A stretch of DNA of 12,597 bases from positions 40,937 through 53,533 of the forward strand of contig CAAAJI010000393.1 of the NCBI GenBank assembly GCA_900642245.1, read 5' to 3'. The notes under the pieces are model-generated. The model worked only from the letters and a program-made list of their open reading frames with translations. It searched no databases and had not been told where the DNA came from. The position numbers and the translations under genes are program-made. The stretch is from Fragilaria radians (Eukaryota; Bacillariophyta; Fragilariophyceae; Fragilariales; Fragilariaceae). Position 1 is the first letter of the stretch. Each line of letters opens with the position of its first letter. Below are positions 1 to 8,260 of the stretch, one piece after another.

Positions 1-490
1 TTGTGGGTTTCTTGGGTGAAGGAGTCCGATCAAATGGAGCTTTTGTTGGAACACGAGTGGGTATTCGTGGAATCCGAGTTGGTACAAAAGGAGCTCGTGT
101 CGGCCTTCGTGGTGCGCGTGTTGGTTTAAATGGTGCTCGTGTAGGCCTCCTGGGTGCGCGTGTCGGAGCTTTTGTCGGTTTTCGTGTTGGTTTCCTTGAA
201 GCACGGGTCGGTGCCTCAGTAGCGCCTATTTGTCGATTAACTACAACTGGTTTGACAACGCCTTGAGATGTCGAAGCCGCCCTAAACTGAATTTCATCTG
301 TAAATATCCGTTCTGCGCTCATCATATCTCCGATAACATCAGTTTCTTCATCAAATCCATTTTTTTCTAATGCTCGTCCCGAGATGAGCGATGAATCATT
401 TTCTGCCAAGGCCATAAGATGTTGATCCGAATGTAGAATTAAAGTCCATCCCAACACAAAGAGATTGAAAACGGAAGCACTCTTTTTCAT
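1..490 (-). CDS. Secreted PT-repeat protein, copy A (C-terminus beyond left edge)
   Basis: An open frame runs from an ATG at 490 leftwards to the window edge without a stop (163 full codons). It starts MKKSASVFNLFVLGW, a charged then hydrophobic signal peptide with a plausible cleavage after ALA near residue 29. An acidic, non-repetitive stretch follows to about residue 90. From about position 220 down to 1 it is a Pro-Thr-Arg/Lys tract of units such as RKPTRKPTKAPTRAP and RIPRIPTRVP. The same architecture occurs in the two complete copies at 1213-2274 and 4610-5290, so I infer that a Cys-rich C-terminal domain lies beyond the edge; this cannot be seen. The gene is divergent from copy B. The opposite strand of the tract is also open, as a Gly-Val-Arg repeat, but that is a shadow of the biased codons. 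Function is unknown; an extracellular or wall-associated role is inferred from the signal peptide and PT linker. Confidence 0.8.
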   Translation of the reverse strand, partial: MKKSASVFNLFVLGWTLILHSDQHLMALAENDSSLISGRALEKNGFDEETDVIGDMMSAERIFTDEIQFRAASTSQGVVKPVVVNRQIGATEAPTRASRKPTRKPTKAPTRAPRRPTRAPFKPTRAPRRPTRAPFVPTRIPRIPTRVPTKAPFDRTPSPKKPT

Positions 491-1212
491 GTTAGATGAT
501 CTCAGAAATGTGTATGAAACTTAGAAACCCTTTACAAGATTACAAGATTGCAACAGAAATATTATGTAAATGGATGATCTGTACTATCCGGGACCAGTTA
601 AATTCTTCAGTAACCTTCCTAATTCCTAAATAACATTCCAAAACTTCGAGCGTTCCGGCTTTTCACATGAAAAATTTTGAGGTCCAGTCTATACTTTATG
701 AATTGAAAATTCGGTACATGCAGTTCCCAAGCTTATTGGTAAAGTAGCGCACAATCGAAACCAATGATGGAAAATTTCCAGAACAAAATTCGGCCTGTAC
801 TCTGTCAGTAGTGGTTGTAGATAGTTACCTAGATAATACATGATCAATTTGTTGGAAATGCCTTTTTATGTACTTTTATCTCTTGGCCAGATAACTTTTC
901 CTTCAATCCTAGATGAACGTGGAAAAACAATGACGATATTCAGCGGTGAAACTAATCTCAATCAAATAAAAACGATGCGATCCACCATTCTAATGATGTC
1001 TTGGTTTTTGCTTGCAAGCCCTTGTTGTTTTCAAGACTATGCAATTCCAGTCAGTTCCAAACTTTCATTGATAAGATAAGTAGTCATGCGCCGAACCATT
1101 CGAGTCGTGGAATTATTTATTTATAATGGCATCCACATGTTACTGTGATAAAAAATTCAATCGAAAATCAATCGTACAGAAACACAACGCTCTCTCAAGT
1201 CACAATTAAGCA
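491..1212. other. Shared upstream spacer between divergent copies A and B
   Basis: This 722-base AT-rich spacer separates the start codons of two divergent family members, so it should hold both promoters. An AT-rich TATA-like run (ATTATTTATTTATAAT) sits at about 1112-1126, roughly 90 bases before the copy B start. An open frame at 840-1079 could encode 79 residues, including an internal hydrophobic segment (STILMMSWFLLASPCCF), but it lacks the family's repeats and cysteine domain and I do not call it a gene. I see no repeat, RNA gene or clear operator. Confidence 0.4.
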
Positions 1213-2274
1213 ATGATGATGAAACCAATACTATTCATCATTTCAATTAGCTGCTTTTTCAACTATTCCATTTTCGCACAGCAACAACAAACATTTCCGA
1301 ATAAGAAAGAATTGAGAAATATATTAAGAGACCTGGATTATCTGGATAATGAGAATGAAATCATTTCAGAAAGGAGTTTTCCTCAAATGTCTAGTCCAAG
1401 TAGACTTTTATCCGGTGAGAATACGAAAATTGCATCGCTTGTCTCTTCAACCAACTCTACGACCCAAGATAAAGTTTCTTTAGAAACGACGAAAGTCCCG
1501 TCTAGACCAACTAAAGTTCCCATGAAGCCATCAAAGGTTCCAACACTGAATGGCACATCGGTGCCATTCAAGCCATCGAAAAATCCTCTGAAACCAAGTA
1601 AAGTACCTAGGAATCCAACCAATAGTCCTGAGGAACGAAATAAGCCTTCAAGGAAACCTACAAAAGTTCCTACGACATCAGCTAAAGACATCACTAGGAA
1701 ACCTACGAAAGTTTCCAAGCAACCAACCAAAGTGTCTAGGAATCCAACGAAAGCACCTAGGAAACCAACGAAAGTTCCTACAACAGCAATCAAAGTAACA
1801 AGGACACCGACTAAAGTTCCCTTCAAGTCATCAAATCCTACGAAGGCACCTCTCCGTCCAACAAGGACACCACTGAAGCCCTCTAGGACTCCAACTAAGC
1901 TAACAATTAATCCTTCACGAGTTTTTGTGAAGTTTCAAACGTCGTCACCATCAACAGATACTTCTATCCCAACGCCTTCTCCATTTCAGTTGTTTATTCC
2001 AACCCGAATTCCCTCTCTACGAACAACCATTCAACAGACTCGGTTTCTTCCAACACCTCCTCCAAGGAATACAGGGCGAACATGCCCTACACCTGAATCT
2101 CCAAGCTGGCAAGCTCTTGCAGATTCTAGTCCCCTCATGAGAAAATGTTTCCAAGATTCTGATTGTATTGGCTACATGCCCCAGGATGGACCTGCCTGCT
2201 GTTCTCATCCTTATTGCATTTGTTCCACAGTGTATGCAAATTATCAGTATGACTTTCAATGCCTAAGCTTCTGA
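1213..2274 (+). CDS. Secreted PT-repeat protein with C-terminal eight-cysteine domain, copy B
   Basis: This is a complete 353-residue frame. It begins MMMKPILFIISISCFF, a typical signal peptide with likely cleavage after IFA at about residue 22, before a Gln run. Residues 23-92 are acidic and Ser/Asn rich. Residues about 93-235 are a Lys/Arg-Pro-Thr/Ser tract of degenerate units such as RKPTKVP, RNPTKAP and KPSKVP, probably an extended O-glycosylated linker (inference). The final ~77 residues open with RFLPTPPPR and carry eight cysteines spaced C-x20-C-x5-C-x10-CC-x4-C-x-C-x12-C, ending C-LSF. This block is about 75% identical to that of copy C. The three ATGs at the start make the exact initiator uncertain by two codons. 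I do not recognise a named family; CFQDSDC...CC resembles the WAP four-disulfide core but the spacing differs. It is likely extracellular; function unknown. Confidence 0.9.
   Translation: MMMKPILFIISISCFFNYSIFAQQQQTFPNKKELRNILRDLDYLDNENEIISERSFPQMSSPSRLLSGENTKIASLVSSTNSTTQDKVSLETTKVPSRPTKVPMKPSKVPTLNGTSVPFKPSKNPLKPSKVPRNPTNSPEERNKPSRKPTKVPTTSAKDITRKPTKVSKQPTKVSRNPTKAPRKPTKVPTTAIKVTRTPTKVPFKSSNPTKAPLRPTRTPLKPSRTPTKLTINPSRVFVKFQTSSPSTDTSIPTPSPFQLFIPTRIPSLRTTIQQTRFLPTPPPRNTGRTCPTPESPSWQALADSSPLMRKCFQDSDCIGYMPQDGPACCSHPYCICSTVYANYQYDFQCLSF
1489..1917 (+). repeat. PT-rich degenerate tandem repeat tract of copy B
   Basis: About 140 codons alternate basic-Pro-Thr/Ser units, roughly 6-8 residues each (RKPTKVP, KQPTKVS, RNPTKAP, RTPTKVP, LRPTRTP). 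At DNA level the motif is close to 'aaaccaacgaaagttcct' with many substitutions. The corresponding tracts in copies A (about 1-220) and C (about 4920-5060) differ in length and in the Lys/Arg balance, so this segment changes quickly while the flanking signal peptide and Cys domain are kept. Confidence 0.8.
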
Positions 2275-3049
2275 AAAGTGGAATGTCATAAATTTTGATT
2301 CTTCCATTCTTGCTTGGCAGAAATTGCAACAAAGTTTATTCCTTACACCTTGATTTAATTTTGGTATTTGGTTGTATGATATAATGAGATTATGAATGGA
2401 TATTTAAGTTTTATGCATTAAGAATAGAAAAATGTATACCTTACTGCAAGGATTTTCGGACTAAAATATATTAACTTTAACTTGATGTCTTTCCATAGTA
2501 AGGTTTGAGGCTCTGTTTTTAGCCGATTGGGTTATTTTTCATTTCCAGCATTAGCAATCATCGATTCGGAAGCAGTTTGTACTTTTCTTAATTTAGCTGA
2601 ACAAGAAGAAAGATGAATCAGGTTGAATGTTGAATTTCCCTTCATAAGTGTAAACACATGCTTGAAATATAAGCATGTCATTTCCTGACAAAAGTTGACT
2701 GTGCTTGATTCTGATTCCAAATTAGATATGATACGTACATTTGCTAGCCTATGGGAAAAATATGTTGAATTTCAAAAGGCATGTCAGGCAGAACTAGATT
2801 TTCATTGACTTATTTTATTGCTTTCTGTAACCTTTTTCAACCTCGCATGGTCAACAATCCAATGAGCACCAACTTAAGCATGAAGATATCAAGCGATGAT
2901 CATTGTCATTAAGAAATCTAATGCGTTTGACCTTGTCAAAAGAAAATTTCACCTCAAAAGTCATACTCTACGGCTTTTAAAAATATAATATTGAAACTTT
3001 TGATTTGAGACGTGATGATTAATGAAGTGTTACCTAGTTTAGTGAAGTT
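2275..3049. other. Spacer after copy B, no gene recognised
   Basis: AT-rich DNA with short open frames only. A perfect 8-base inverted repeat (ACATGCTT / AAGCATGT, 7-base loop) lies at 2656-2678. No AATAAA was found soon after the copy B stop. The minus strand at about 2800-2900 weakly resembles copia RNase H sequence (HWIVDHARLKKVTES), so the retrotransposon relic to the right may extend into here, but I would not draw the boundary from that alone. Confidence 0.4.
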
Positions 3050-4400
3050 TAATGTCACAACGAAGAAGCCTGGAGCTGATGGTGTAACCCATTTCTCCTT
3101 CTTTTCTGGGCCAAATTATTATCCTTCATCAGCTTCTCCACAATCATGGACTGGCTAATGGTGATAGTCCCAAAATATTCTCCAATTTTGTAACCCAAAA
3201 TCTTTAACAGTCTCCTGGATTTCGATCTTAAAGACCTTGTTTAAGCCACCAATTGCATCCTTCATTATTCCCTCATCTCCTGCAATGATCCTGTTACCTA
3301 AGTATATGCAGAGTATGCAGAAATTGTTTCCTTCCTGCTTCAAAAAAGCAGAGGGATCAATCTCACTTCTAGTGTATTCCTGTTTGAGAATGACTTCCTC
3401 AACACTTTGTGCCGCAGAGCAGTTTACAAAATTCAGATTCTGAATCATAAGAAGTATGATTCAAAAACTTGCATCACACTAAACGGGCGAGAAATTATCT
3501 GGGAAGTCAATTTAGTCTGGCACTAAAAGTTCCAACACGTTTTTCCTTGAGCACACATTGATTTCCAATCAATTTTCTCCCCTTTGACACACTTTGTATT
3601 CTACATCAGATTACTTATCTTCCACGGCATCCATCAAAGGCTTCCTTCTTGCCACCATTGAGAATGATGGTTTCTCTTTCTTCCTTTCTTCTTTTTCGGC
3701 CGTCTCCTCTTTCTCTACCCATATTTCCTCATCAGCGCTTTCAGATTTGGTGCTGTCAATCAATGTGGCCTCTTTTGTGCCGAAACAATCCCCATATTTT
3801 GCCTAACCATCAAACATTTCTAGTCAACATGACTGACTTCTTCTTGAGATCAAACACTCTGAAAGTTTCATGTGGATGGTTACTTTCATAACTCAGAAAC
3901 AGGCTATGGTTGTCTTTGTTTACAATCCTTTCAGGTAGACCATATGACTTGCTTAACTGGATGCCAACTTACCTAAAAAAGAGAAGATTCTTTGCAAGTT
4001 TGGCTTAATGGCCATAAAAATATCCATAGGGACTTTTTCCTTTCTTTCGAGACATGATATAGCTCAATATTGTTGCAGCAGCTATTCATTCCGCCCATAA
4101 TTTGTCTCTGAGGTTTTTGTGACCTCAGAATGATTCATAATCCCAGCACACGGCCCCACAATATGGCAAAGCTTTGTTCTACCTGCCCATTTTGTTCAGA
4201 AGTTTCTGGCCTTGTGAACTGGTCTTCTGATCCTTTCCTTTAAATTGAACTTGCAACTTACCAACTTTCTTCACTTCCAGAGCTCTCCCATCTCCGACAA
4301 TCCAGTTCCTAACTCTGCAAAAGCTATATCCTTCCTCAGCATGAATTCTCAATGTCCTTTTCTAGGCGCAATCTCCAAGTAAGACGGCCCTAATTCAACA
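3050..4400 (-). mobile_element. Degenerate Ty1/copia retrotransposon relic (integrase and reverse transcriptase pieces)
   Basis: Read leftwards on the minus strand, short pieces in different frames follow the copia pol order. The integrase end is at about 4203-4147 (EQNGQVEQSFAILWGRV, retaining the Glu of the third catalytic motif) and at about 4105-4020 (KLWAE, then SPYGYFYGH). The integrase C-terminal part is at about 3960-3795 (YGLPERIV, ESNHPHETFRVFDLKKKSV). An acidic/basic linker follows at about 3805-3617. Reverse transcriptase entry is at about 3590-3520 (GRKLIGNQCVLKEKRVGTF) and 3511-3482 (IDFPDNFSPV). The RT core is at 3448-3155 (RSEIDPSAFLKQEGN, RIIAGDEG), then LGYKIGEYFGTITIS in a shifted frame down to about 3120. 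Stops, frameshifts and a missing RT segment show it is dead. The catalytic YVDD position reads YLGN (3304-3293). LTRs were not identified, so the ends are approximate. Confidence 0.82.
3155..3448 (-). pseudogene. Copia reverse transcriptase core fragment, inactivated
   Basis: A 97-residue open piece inside the relic. It jumps from MIQNLNFVN, at the start of the palm region, directly to sequence just before RSEIDPSAFLKQEGN, so the stretch that normally holds the VDVETAFLHG and ALYGLVQ motifs is deleted. The YVDD box has become YLGN. The frame shifts after VKDF near 3197, where a neighbouring frame continues with LGYKIGEYFG. It is a pseudogene fragment, not a host gene; the overlapping plus-strand frame at 3237-3443 is its shadow. 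Confidence 0.75.
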
Positions 4401-4566
4401 ACTATTTTTTATCTTTATTTGCATCCGCAGTGAAAAAAGTAGCTAGAAAAACACTAGAGGTGATTGTGTAACATAAAGTGAACTATTATACTATACTACA
4501 TAGATTTTCTGTCTGGCACTCTTCTATGTCATGGGGAAGTAGGACATTGAAGTAAGCTCCCCAACA

Positions 4567-4572
4567 TTTATT
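4567..4572 (-). terminator. Putative poly(A) signal of copy C
   Basis: AATAAA on the minus strand, about 38 bases past the copy C stop codon. Position and motif fit a 3'-end signal, but the base composition is AT-rich and the motif could be chance. Confidence 0.4.
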
Positions 4573-4609
4573 TTAGATTCAGGTTCCAACCTGACTTGCA
4601 ACTGTATCA

Positions 4610-5290
4610 TCAAAAGCTCAAACACTCAAAGTCATATTGGTAATAATCGTATATCGTAGCACATATGCAAAACGGATGGGAGCAGCATGCGGGTCCATCT
4701 TCCGGATGATAATCGGCGCAATCCGAATCCTTGAAGCACTTTTTCAGTTGTCCTCCACTAGAATCTGCAAGTGCCTGCCAGCTAGGAGACTCTGGCGTCG
4801 GACAAGACCTACCCGTATCTCGCGGCGGCGGCGTGGGGATGAATCGAGTTTGTGGTCTTTTGGCAACGCTCGGAGATGGAATATTAGACGGAATGAAAAT
4901 CTGGATAGGCTCCAGTTCGCCAACTCGGGATGGCGCGACGGGTACCTTGGTAGCTTTTGCTGGGTTTCGAGTGCGTTTGACAGGAACGCGAGTCGGCTTG
5001 ACTGGGATTCGTGTCCGCAAGACAGGCGTTTTGGTGGGAGATTTCATAGGAGTGATTGCATTTGGCTTTTTGGATTGTAGCTGTCTAATATTCTGGTCTT
5101 GTGTGTGCAAGTTTGAAGCACTGTCTGAATTGCGAAGATGCTCGATGTGGAAGTTTCTTTGTGCAGTTTTATGTTCTTGTCCTTCTACTATGTGCATTGC
5201 TATAACCGAGTGCTCTGACGAATCGTGGTGAGGTTCCATTGCCAAACCTAACCATAGCGTCACCAGACTAATGAATAGAAAGAATTTCAT
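4610..5290 (-). CDS. Secreted PT-repeat protein with C-terminal eight-cysteine domain, copy C
   Basis: The frame is open from an ATG at 5461, but I choose the ATG at 5290 (226 residues) because it gives a classic signal peptide, MKFFLFISLVTLWLGLA, whereas the upstream 57 residues are charged and unlike the other copies. Residues about 18-75 are His/Ser/Gln rich. A short PT tract (KSPTKTP, RIPVKPTRVPVKRTRNP) spans about residues 77-120. A conserved lead-in follows (IQIFIPSNIPSPS, compare FQLFIPTRIPSLR in copy B), then RFIPTPPPRDTGRSC and the eight-Cys domain, spaced C-x21-C-x5-C-x10-CC-x4-C-x-C-x12-C and ending CLSF. Many synonymous sites differ from copy B while the protein is about 75% identical there, which suggests an old duplication under constraint. 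It is transcribed towards copy B across the copia relic. Presumably extracellular; function unknown. Confidence 0.88.
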   Translation of the reverse strand: MKFFLFISLVTLWLGLAMEPHHDSSEHSVIAMHIVEGQEHKTAQRNFHIEHLRNSDSASNLHTQDQNIRQLQSKKPNAITPMKSPTKTPVLRTRIPVKPTRVPVKRTRNPAKATKVPVAPSRVGELEPIQIFIPSNIPSPSVAKRPQTRFIPTPPPRDTGRSCPTPESPSWQALADSSGGQLKKCFKDSDCADYHPEDGPACCSHPFCICATIYDYYQYDFECLSF

Positions 5291-6089
5291 CTCGTTCTTT
5301 TGGTTGTGGAAATTGATGATGCTCACCAACACATAATTTTTCGGATGACTTCGATAGCCTGTACGAGCTATGGGTAGACTTATGCGATTCATGTGTTTCG
5401 CTACCACCCGAATTCGTTGGCGAAAAATTTGATTTGAATCGCCTACATTTTGGAAATTCAATTAATTATGATACCAACGAATTCCGAATGCGATTTCTAT
5501 TTGAAGGCAACGATATCGCAATTTTAAATTAACGCCTTTTAATTCAATTACCTTGACATTCGCGACAGCATACCCAGAGTCGCATGTTCAAAATAAGGAT
5601 TCCTAAGTTCAAAATAGATTCTTGAGACTGTCCATTGACAAGTGGGAATCCATTCCAGTATACTTGCACTCAAATCAGGAGCCGCAATGACAACATTATC
5701 AAGTAAGTCTCAAACTTTCTTTAATGCATACCAAACCGTTTGCAGCTCATTGGAATGAATGACAATAGAAACAAGTTTTTTAACAATGTGAAAAATGTTT
5801 CAAAGATTCCAAGAAATGAATACTTCCAAGGGTAAGACAGATTAATTTCATGTATAGTGAACCAAAATCACCAAATTATCAGTTTGTTTTGCTGAATTTA
5901 AGGATCCGTGGGCAATGGTTTCATCGTTCTTCTTTTTCTACATTGAGCGTATCAAAAACCACGCTTTAGATTGTGATTAAGTGTTAGGTCAAGATTGCAA
6001 GTCCCTGGATTACATTTGAAAAACCCCGAGAAAACTTAAAAACACAAATAACTACATATCTGAATATCCAACCCTTTCAGTGAAAGCAA
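5291..6089. other. Upstream region of copy C, no gene recognised
   Basis: AT-rich spacer that should contain the copy C promoter. The minus-strand frame of copy C stays open to 5461 but shows no signal-peptide logic there. On the plus strand, ATGACAACATTATCAAGTAAGT at about 5688-5709 looks like a start followed by a consensus splice donor, but no convincing downstream exon was found. A short direct repeat, GTTCAAAATA, occurs at 5586 and 5607. Confidence 0.35.
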
Positions 6090-7259
6090 TCACATTCAAC
6101 AATTATAGGGGAATGCTAAAGTGGTGCAAGATATAAAATTTAATCTTTTAGCATGATTTTTGCTTGAATGAGGCAAACATGCAGATTGACACATTTCTGA
6201 GAAAGGGTACTCAATTTGATCTGAACATCAAACAGGATTTCTGATGAGCATGAAGCAAGAAAAAGAGCGGATGGCTCATGAAAAAATTGATCACTAGGAT
6301 GAAGCATTGCCAGTTTCTAGGCCATCCATCAATGGAAATGACTAGGGCAACAGCAGAACATAAATGGGGTTGCAAATGACTGGGAAAATTGAGGAGCGCA
6401 CTGACTGAATTTTTGTGAAGACAAGGAAAAAGAATCATAAAAAGAATGATTCTGTGGCTGGAAGACTTTGTGTTAATAGTGCTATCTATAAACAAACGGA
6501 TTAAATCGATTTTGACGAGCACTAGCGCATCATAAACCTTCAAATGGAGCTTTTTTCTGGGGGAGAAAGCAGCATACAATTTAATTGAGGATGAATGACT
6601 AAATGCATTTTCAGTAATTCATTTAACTGAATGATGCCATAGAGAATGATGGTATTGAATACTTGTTGAACAATGGAGACACAGAGTGAATAGAGATCTC
6701 CATACACACTCCAGAAAAATTAGAAGAAAGGATCACTTCTGCAGTTTGGAGAAGAACTCGATCAATCCTAAAAAATGCTAGTTTTCAGACCAAATTGAAA
6801 ATGTGGTCTAATTGAAGAGGTATCAGCTGCCACAAGAATATCAAATTGAAAAAAGATATTCAGCGAAAAGTAACTGGGAAAAAATCTTCTTACTTCAAAT
6901 ATCTCAAGGTATTTGGAGACATGGACATTAGTTTCGATACAATGTTTAACTTGTGTGTAAAACTAAGGAAACTGAGCTAAACTGTAAAAGATTGTCGAAA
7001 ATGTGCATCACGTATTTGATTCACAAAGTAAAAGAGGATTGTAACTAGGGGATACCAGATGTTTGGGAACTATATATTCTGGCTATTTCAAAATGGAAAC
7101 CATCAAAGCTCAATAATTGACTAGAAAGCGTATAGATTTATCCAATACAAAAGGAAAGTAAACTTGAACTATCTTGACTGATGGATCAAGAAGCCAATCC
7201 CTAACACAGTAGGTTGTAAACAATAACAGTTTAATAATAAAATATCAAACTAGGAGATG

Positions 7260-7811
7260 TGTTCACATACCGTTATAAGGAGACATCCTGTACGCTTAGT
7301 GCATAGTACTTAGTAGTAGAATAATACTATTCTTAAATTTACTCATCTACCCATGGGTAGTTACAAGTAAACTATCCTCTTAAAAATTTACCATAAGGTA
7401 AACTATGTTAAATGTTTTGCTACTTAAACTTAGTGAAGATTTAGTATTGTTTATAAATGAAACTATCATTATACAATCCAGCACTGGACCCACTCTAGGA
7501 CGGCTATAGTAATGATCTACTTTAAGGTTTAATTTAGGAGTAAGTTCTCCAATAACAGAGAGTCTAAGATCTAAACTAACTTCTTGTCTAATCAGTTGGG
7601 AAGACGCTTTAGAACAATATCTAGTTCTTCAAGAGAGTTCACGAACATCTCTTGAGAAGCGTTAAGAAGTTCCCCATAAGAGAAGTTCTAAGGCTACACA
7701 AGACTAAAGAATAAAAGTAATCTAAAATAAATTACAATTCATCATTGCGTTATTTCTACATCTCACTGTAGAGAAAAACTATGTACTTGCGAGGAAAGTA
7801 AGGCAATCCAG
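7260..7811. mobile_element. Candidate nested solo LTR or short insertion within the copia relic
   Basis: A 552-base AT-rich block separates integrase-like from RT-like sequence of the relic. It begins TGTTCACAT and ends GGCAATCCA, and both sides carry GAGATG (7254-7259 and 7812-7817), which fits a 5-6 base target-site duplication. The composition differs from the relic and shows no coding resemblance. TG...CA ends and a short duplication are expected for a copia LTR, but I found them by looking for them over about 100 bases, so chance agreement is possible. It contains a strong hairpin at 7629-7655. Confidence 0.35.
7629..7655. repeat. Inverted repeat / hairpin
   Basis: TCAAGAGA-GTTC-AC-GAAC-A-TCTCTTGA: 8 paired bases extended by 4 more after a single-base bulge, with a 2-base loop. 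It lies inside the candidate LTR block. A smaller hairpin, TCTACA-TCTCAC-TGTAGA, occurs at 7756-7773. The role is unknown. Confidence 0.5.
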
Positions 7812-8260
7812 AGATGCCAAAACAAGCTTTGACAACCTGCTAATTTGTAATCAATCCTCAAGAGATTCACATAATTGGAATGCATCAAAGGATATTGATA
7901 AAGCCTGGAAGAATTAGAATCCAAAAGCGCAACTTACTTGCGGAACGCCATCAAAAATGACTTGCATTTTATGGCGAACTTGTTAGAGTGAGGAGTGATA
8001 AACATAAGTGACAAACCGGTGAGGAGGAAATCAATTTGAAATAAATAGCTTCTAAAAGTACAAGAGATAGAACTTTCAAGGGAAGATAGGTTGCTCTAGG
8101 CTACAGTTGAATGCCGGAGTTGGATCTCATCAGGAATCATTCACCTGCTGCCAACGAGGCTAATTATTGCTTTATTTGGATGTTAACTCTAACTTTGACC
8201 ATAAGGCCATACCATAATAAATGGAAACGGCCTTTTACATGGTAATCGATTTGTGGAGAT

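Larger units (their letters stand above)
6090..8260 (+). mobile_element. Second degenerate Ty1/copia relic, plus strand
   Basis: Plus-strand fragments in changing frames follow copia pol order. A protease-integrase linker-like piece (IKFNLFSM) is at about 6135-6160. The integrase zinc-binding region has HCQFLGHPSMEMTRATAEH at about 6306-6362, followed by MTGKIEERTD and KTRKKNHKKND; both zinc-ligand cysteines are lost (Arg, stop). LPQEYQIEKRYSA at about 6827-6865 aligns with the TPQQNG-VER box and keeps its Glu. KMCITYLIHKVKE at about 6998-7040 matches the integrase C-terminal part. After an interruption at 7260-7811 the relic resumes with LRNAIKNDLHFMANLLE at about 7935-7985, SDKPVRRKSI, VALGYS and NHSPAANEANY to about 8185, and a broken VETAFLHG-like site near 8222-8245. 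Stops and frameshifts are dense. The rest of RT is not recognisable. Ends are approximate and no LTR pair was found. Confidence 0.7.

Noticed and set aside
3..266. Plus-strand 87-residue Gly-Val-Arg repeat frame
   Set aside because: It is the exact antisense of the PT tract of copy A. The real frame has a signal peptide and family architecture.
840..1079. 79-residue frame between copies A and B with a hydrophobic segment
   Set aside because: No repeat tract, Cys domain or homologous feature, and it sits in the presumed promoter spacer. The hydrophobic run could arise by chance.
1383..1826. Minus-strand 147-residue frame rich in TFVGFL units
   Set aside because: Antisense shadow of the copy B PT tract; the same codon bias produces it at the left edge.
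3594..3891. Plus-strand Ser/Phe-rich frames of 70 and 80 residues
   Set aside because: Antisense to the acidic/basic linker of the minus-strand copia relic (VEKEETAEKEERKK).
4637..5231. Two overlapping plus-strand frames of 147 and 166 residues
   Set aside because: Antisense shadows of copy C. Their Arg/Gly/Val-rich content mirrors the PT tract and Cys domain.
5291..5461. 57-residue N-terminal extension of copy C
   Set aside because: The extension is charged and unlike copies A and B; the internal Met at 5290 gives a proper signal peptide.
5688..5709. ATG followed by GTAAGT, like a first exon with a splice donor
   Set aside because: No acceptor with a coherent downstream reading frame could be found.
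6211..6579. 122-residue minus-strand frame
   Set aside because: It lies antisense to readable copia integrase fragments and has no family features of its own.
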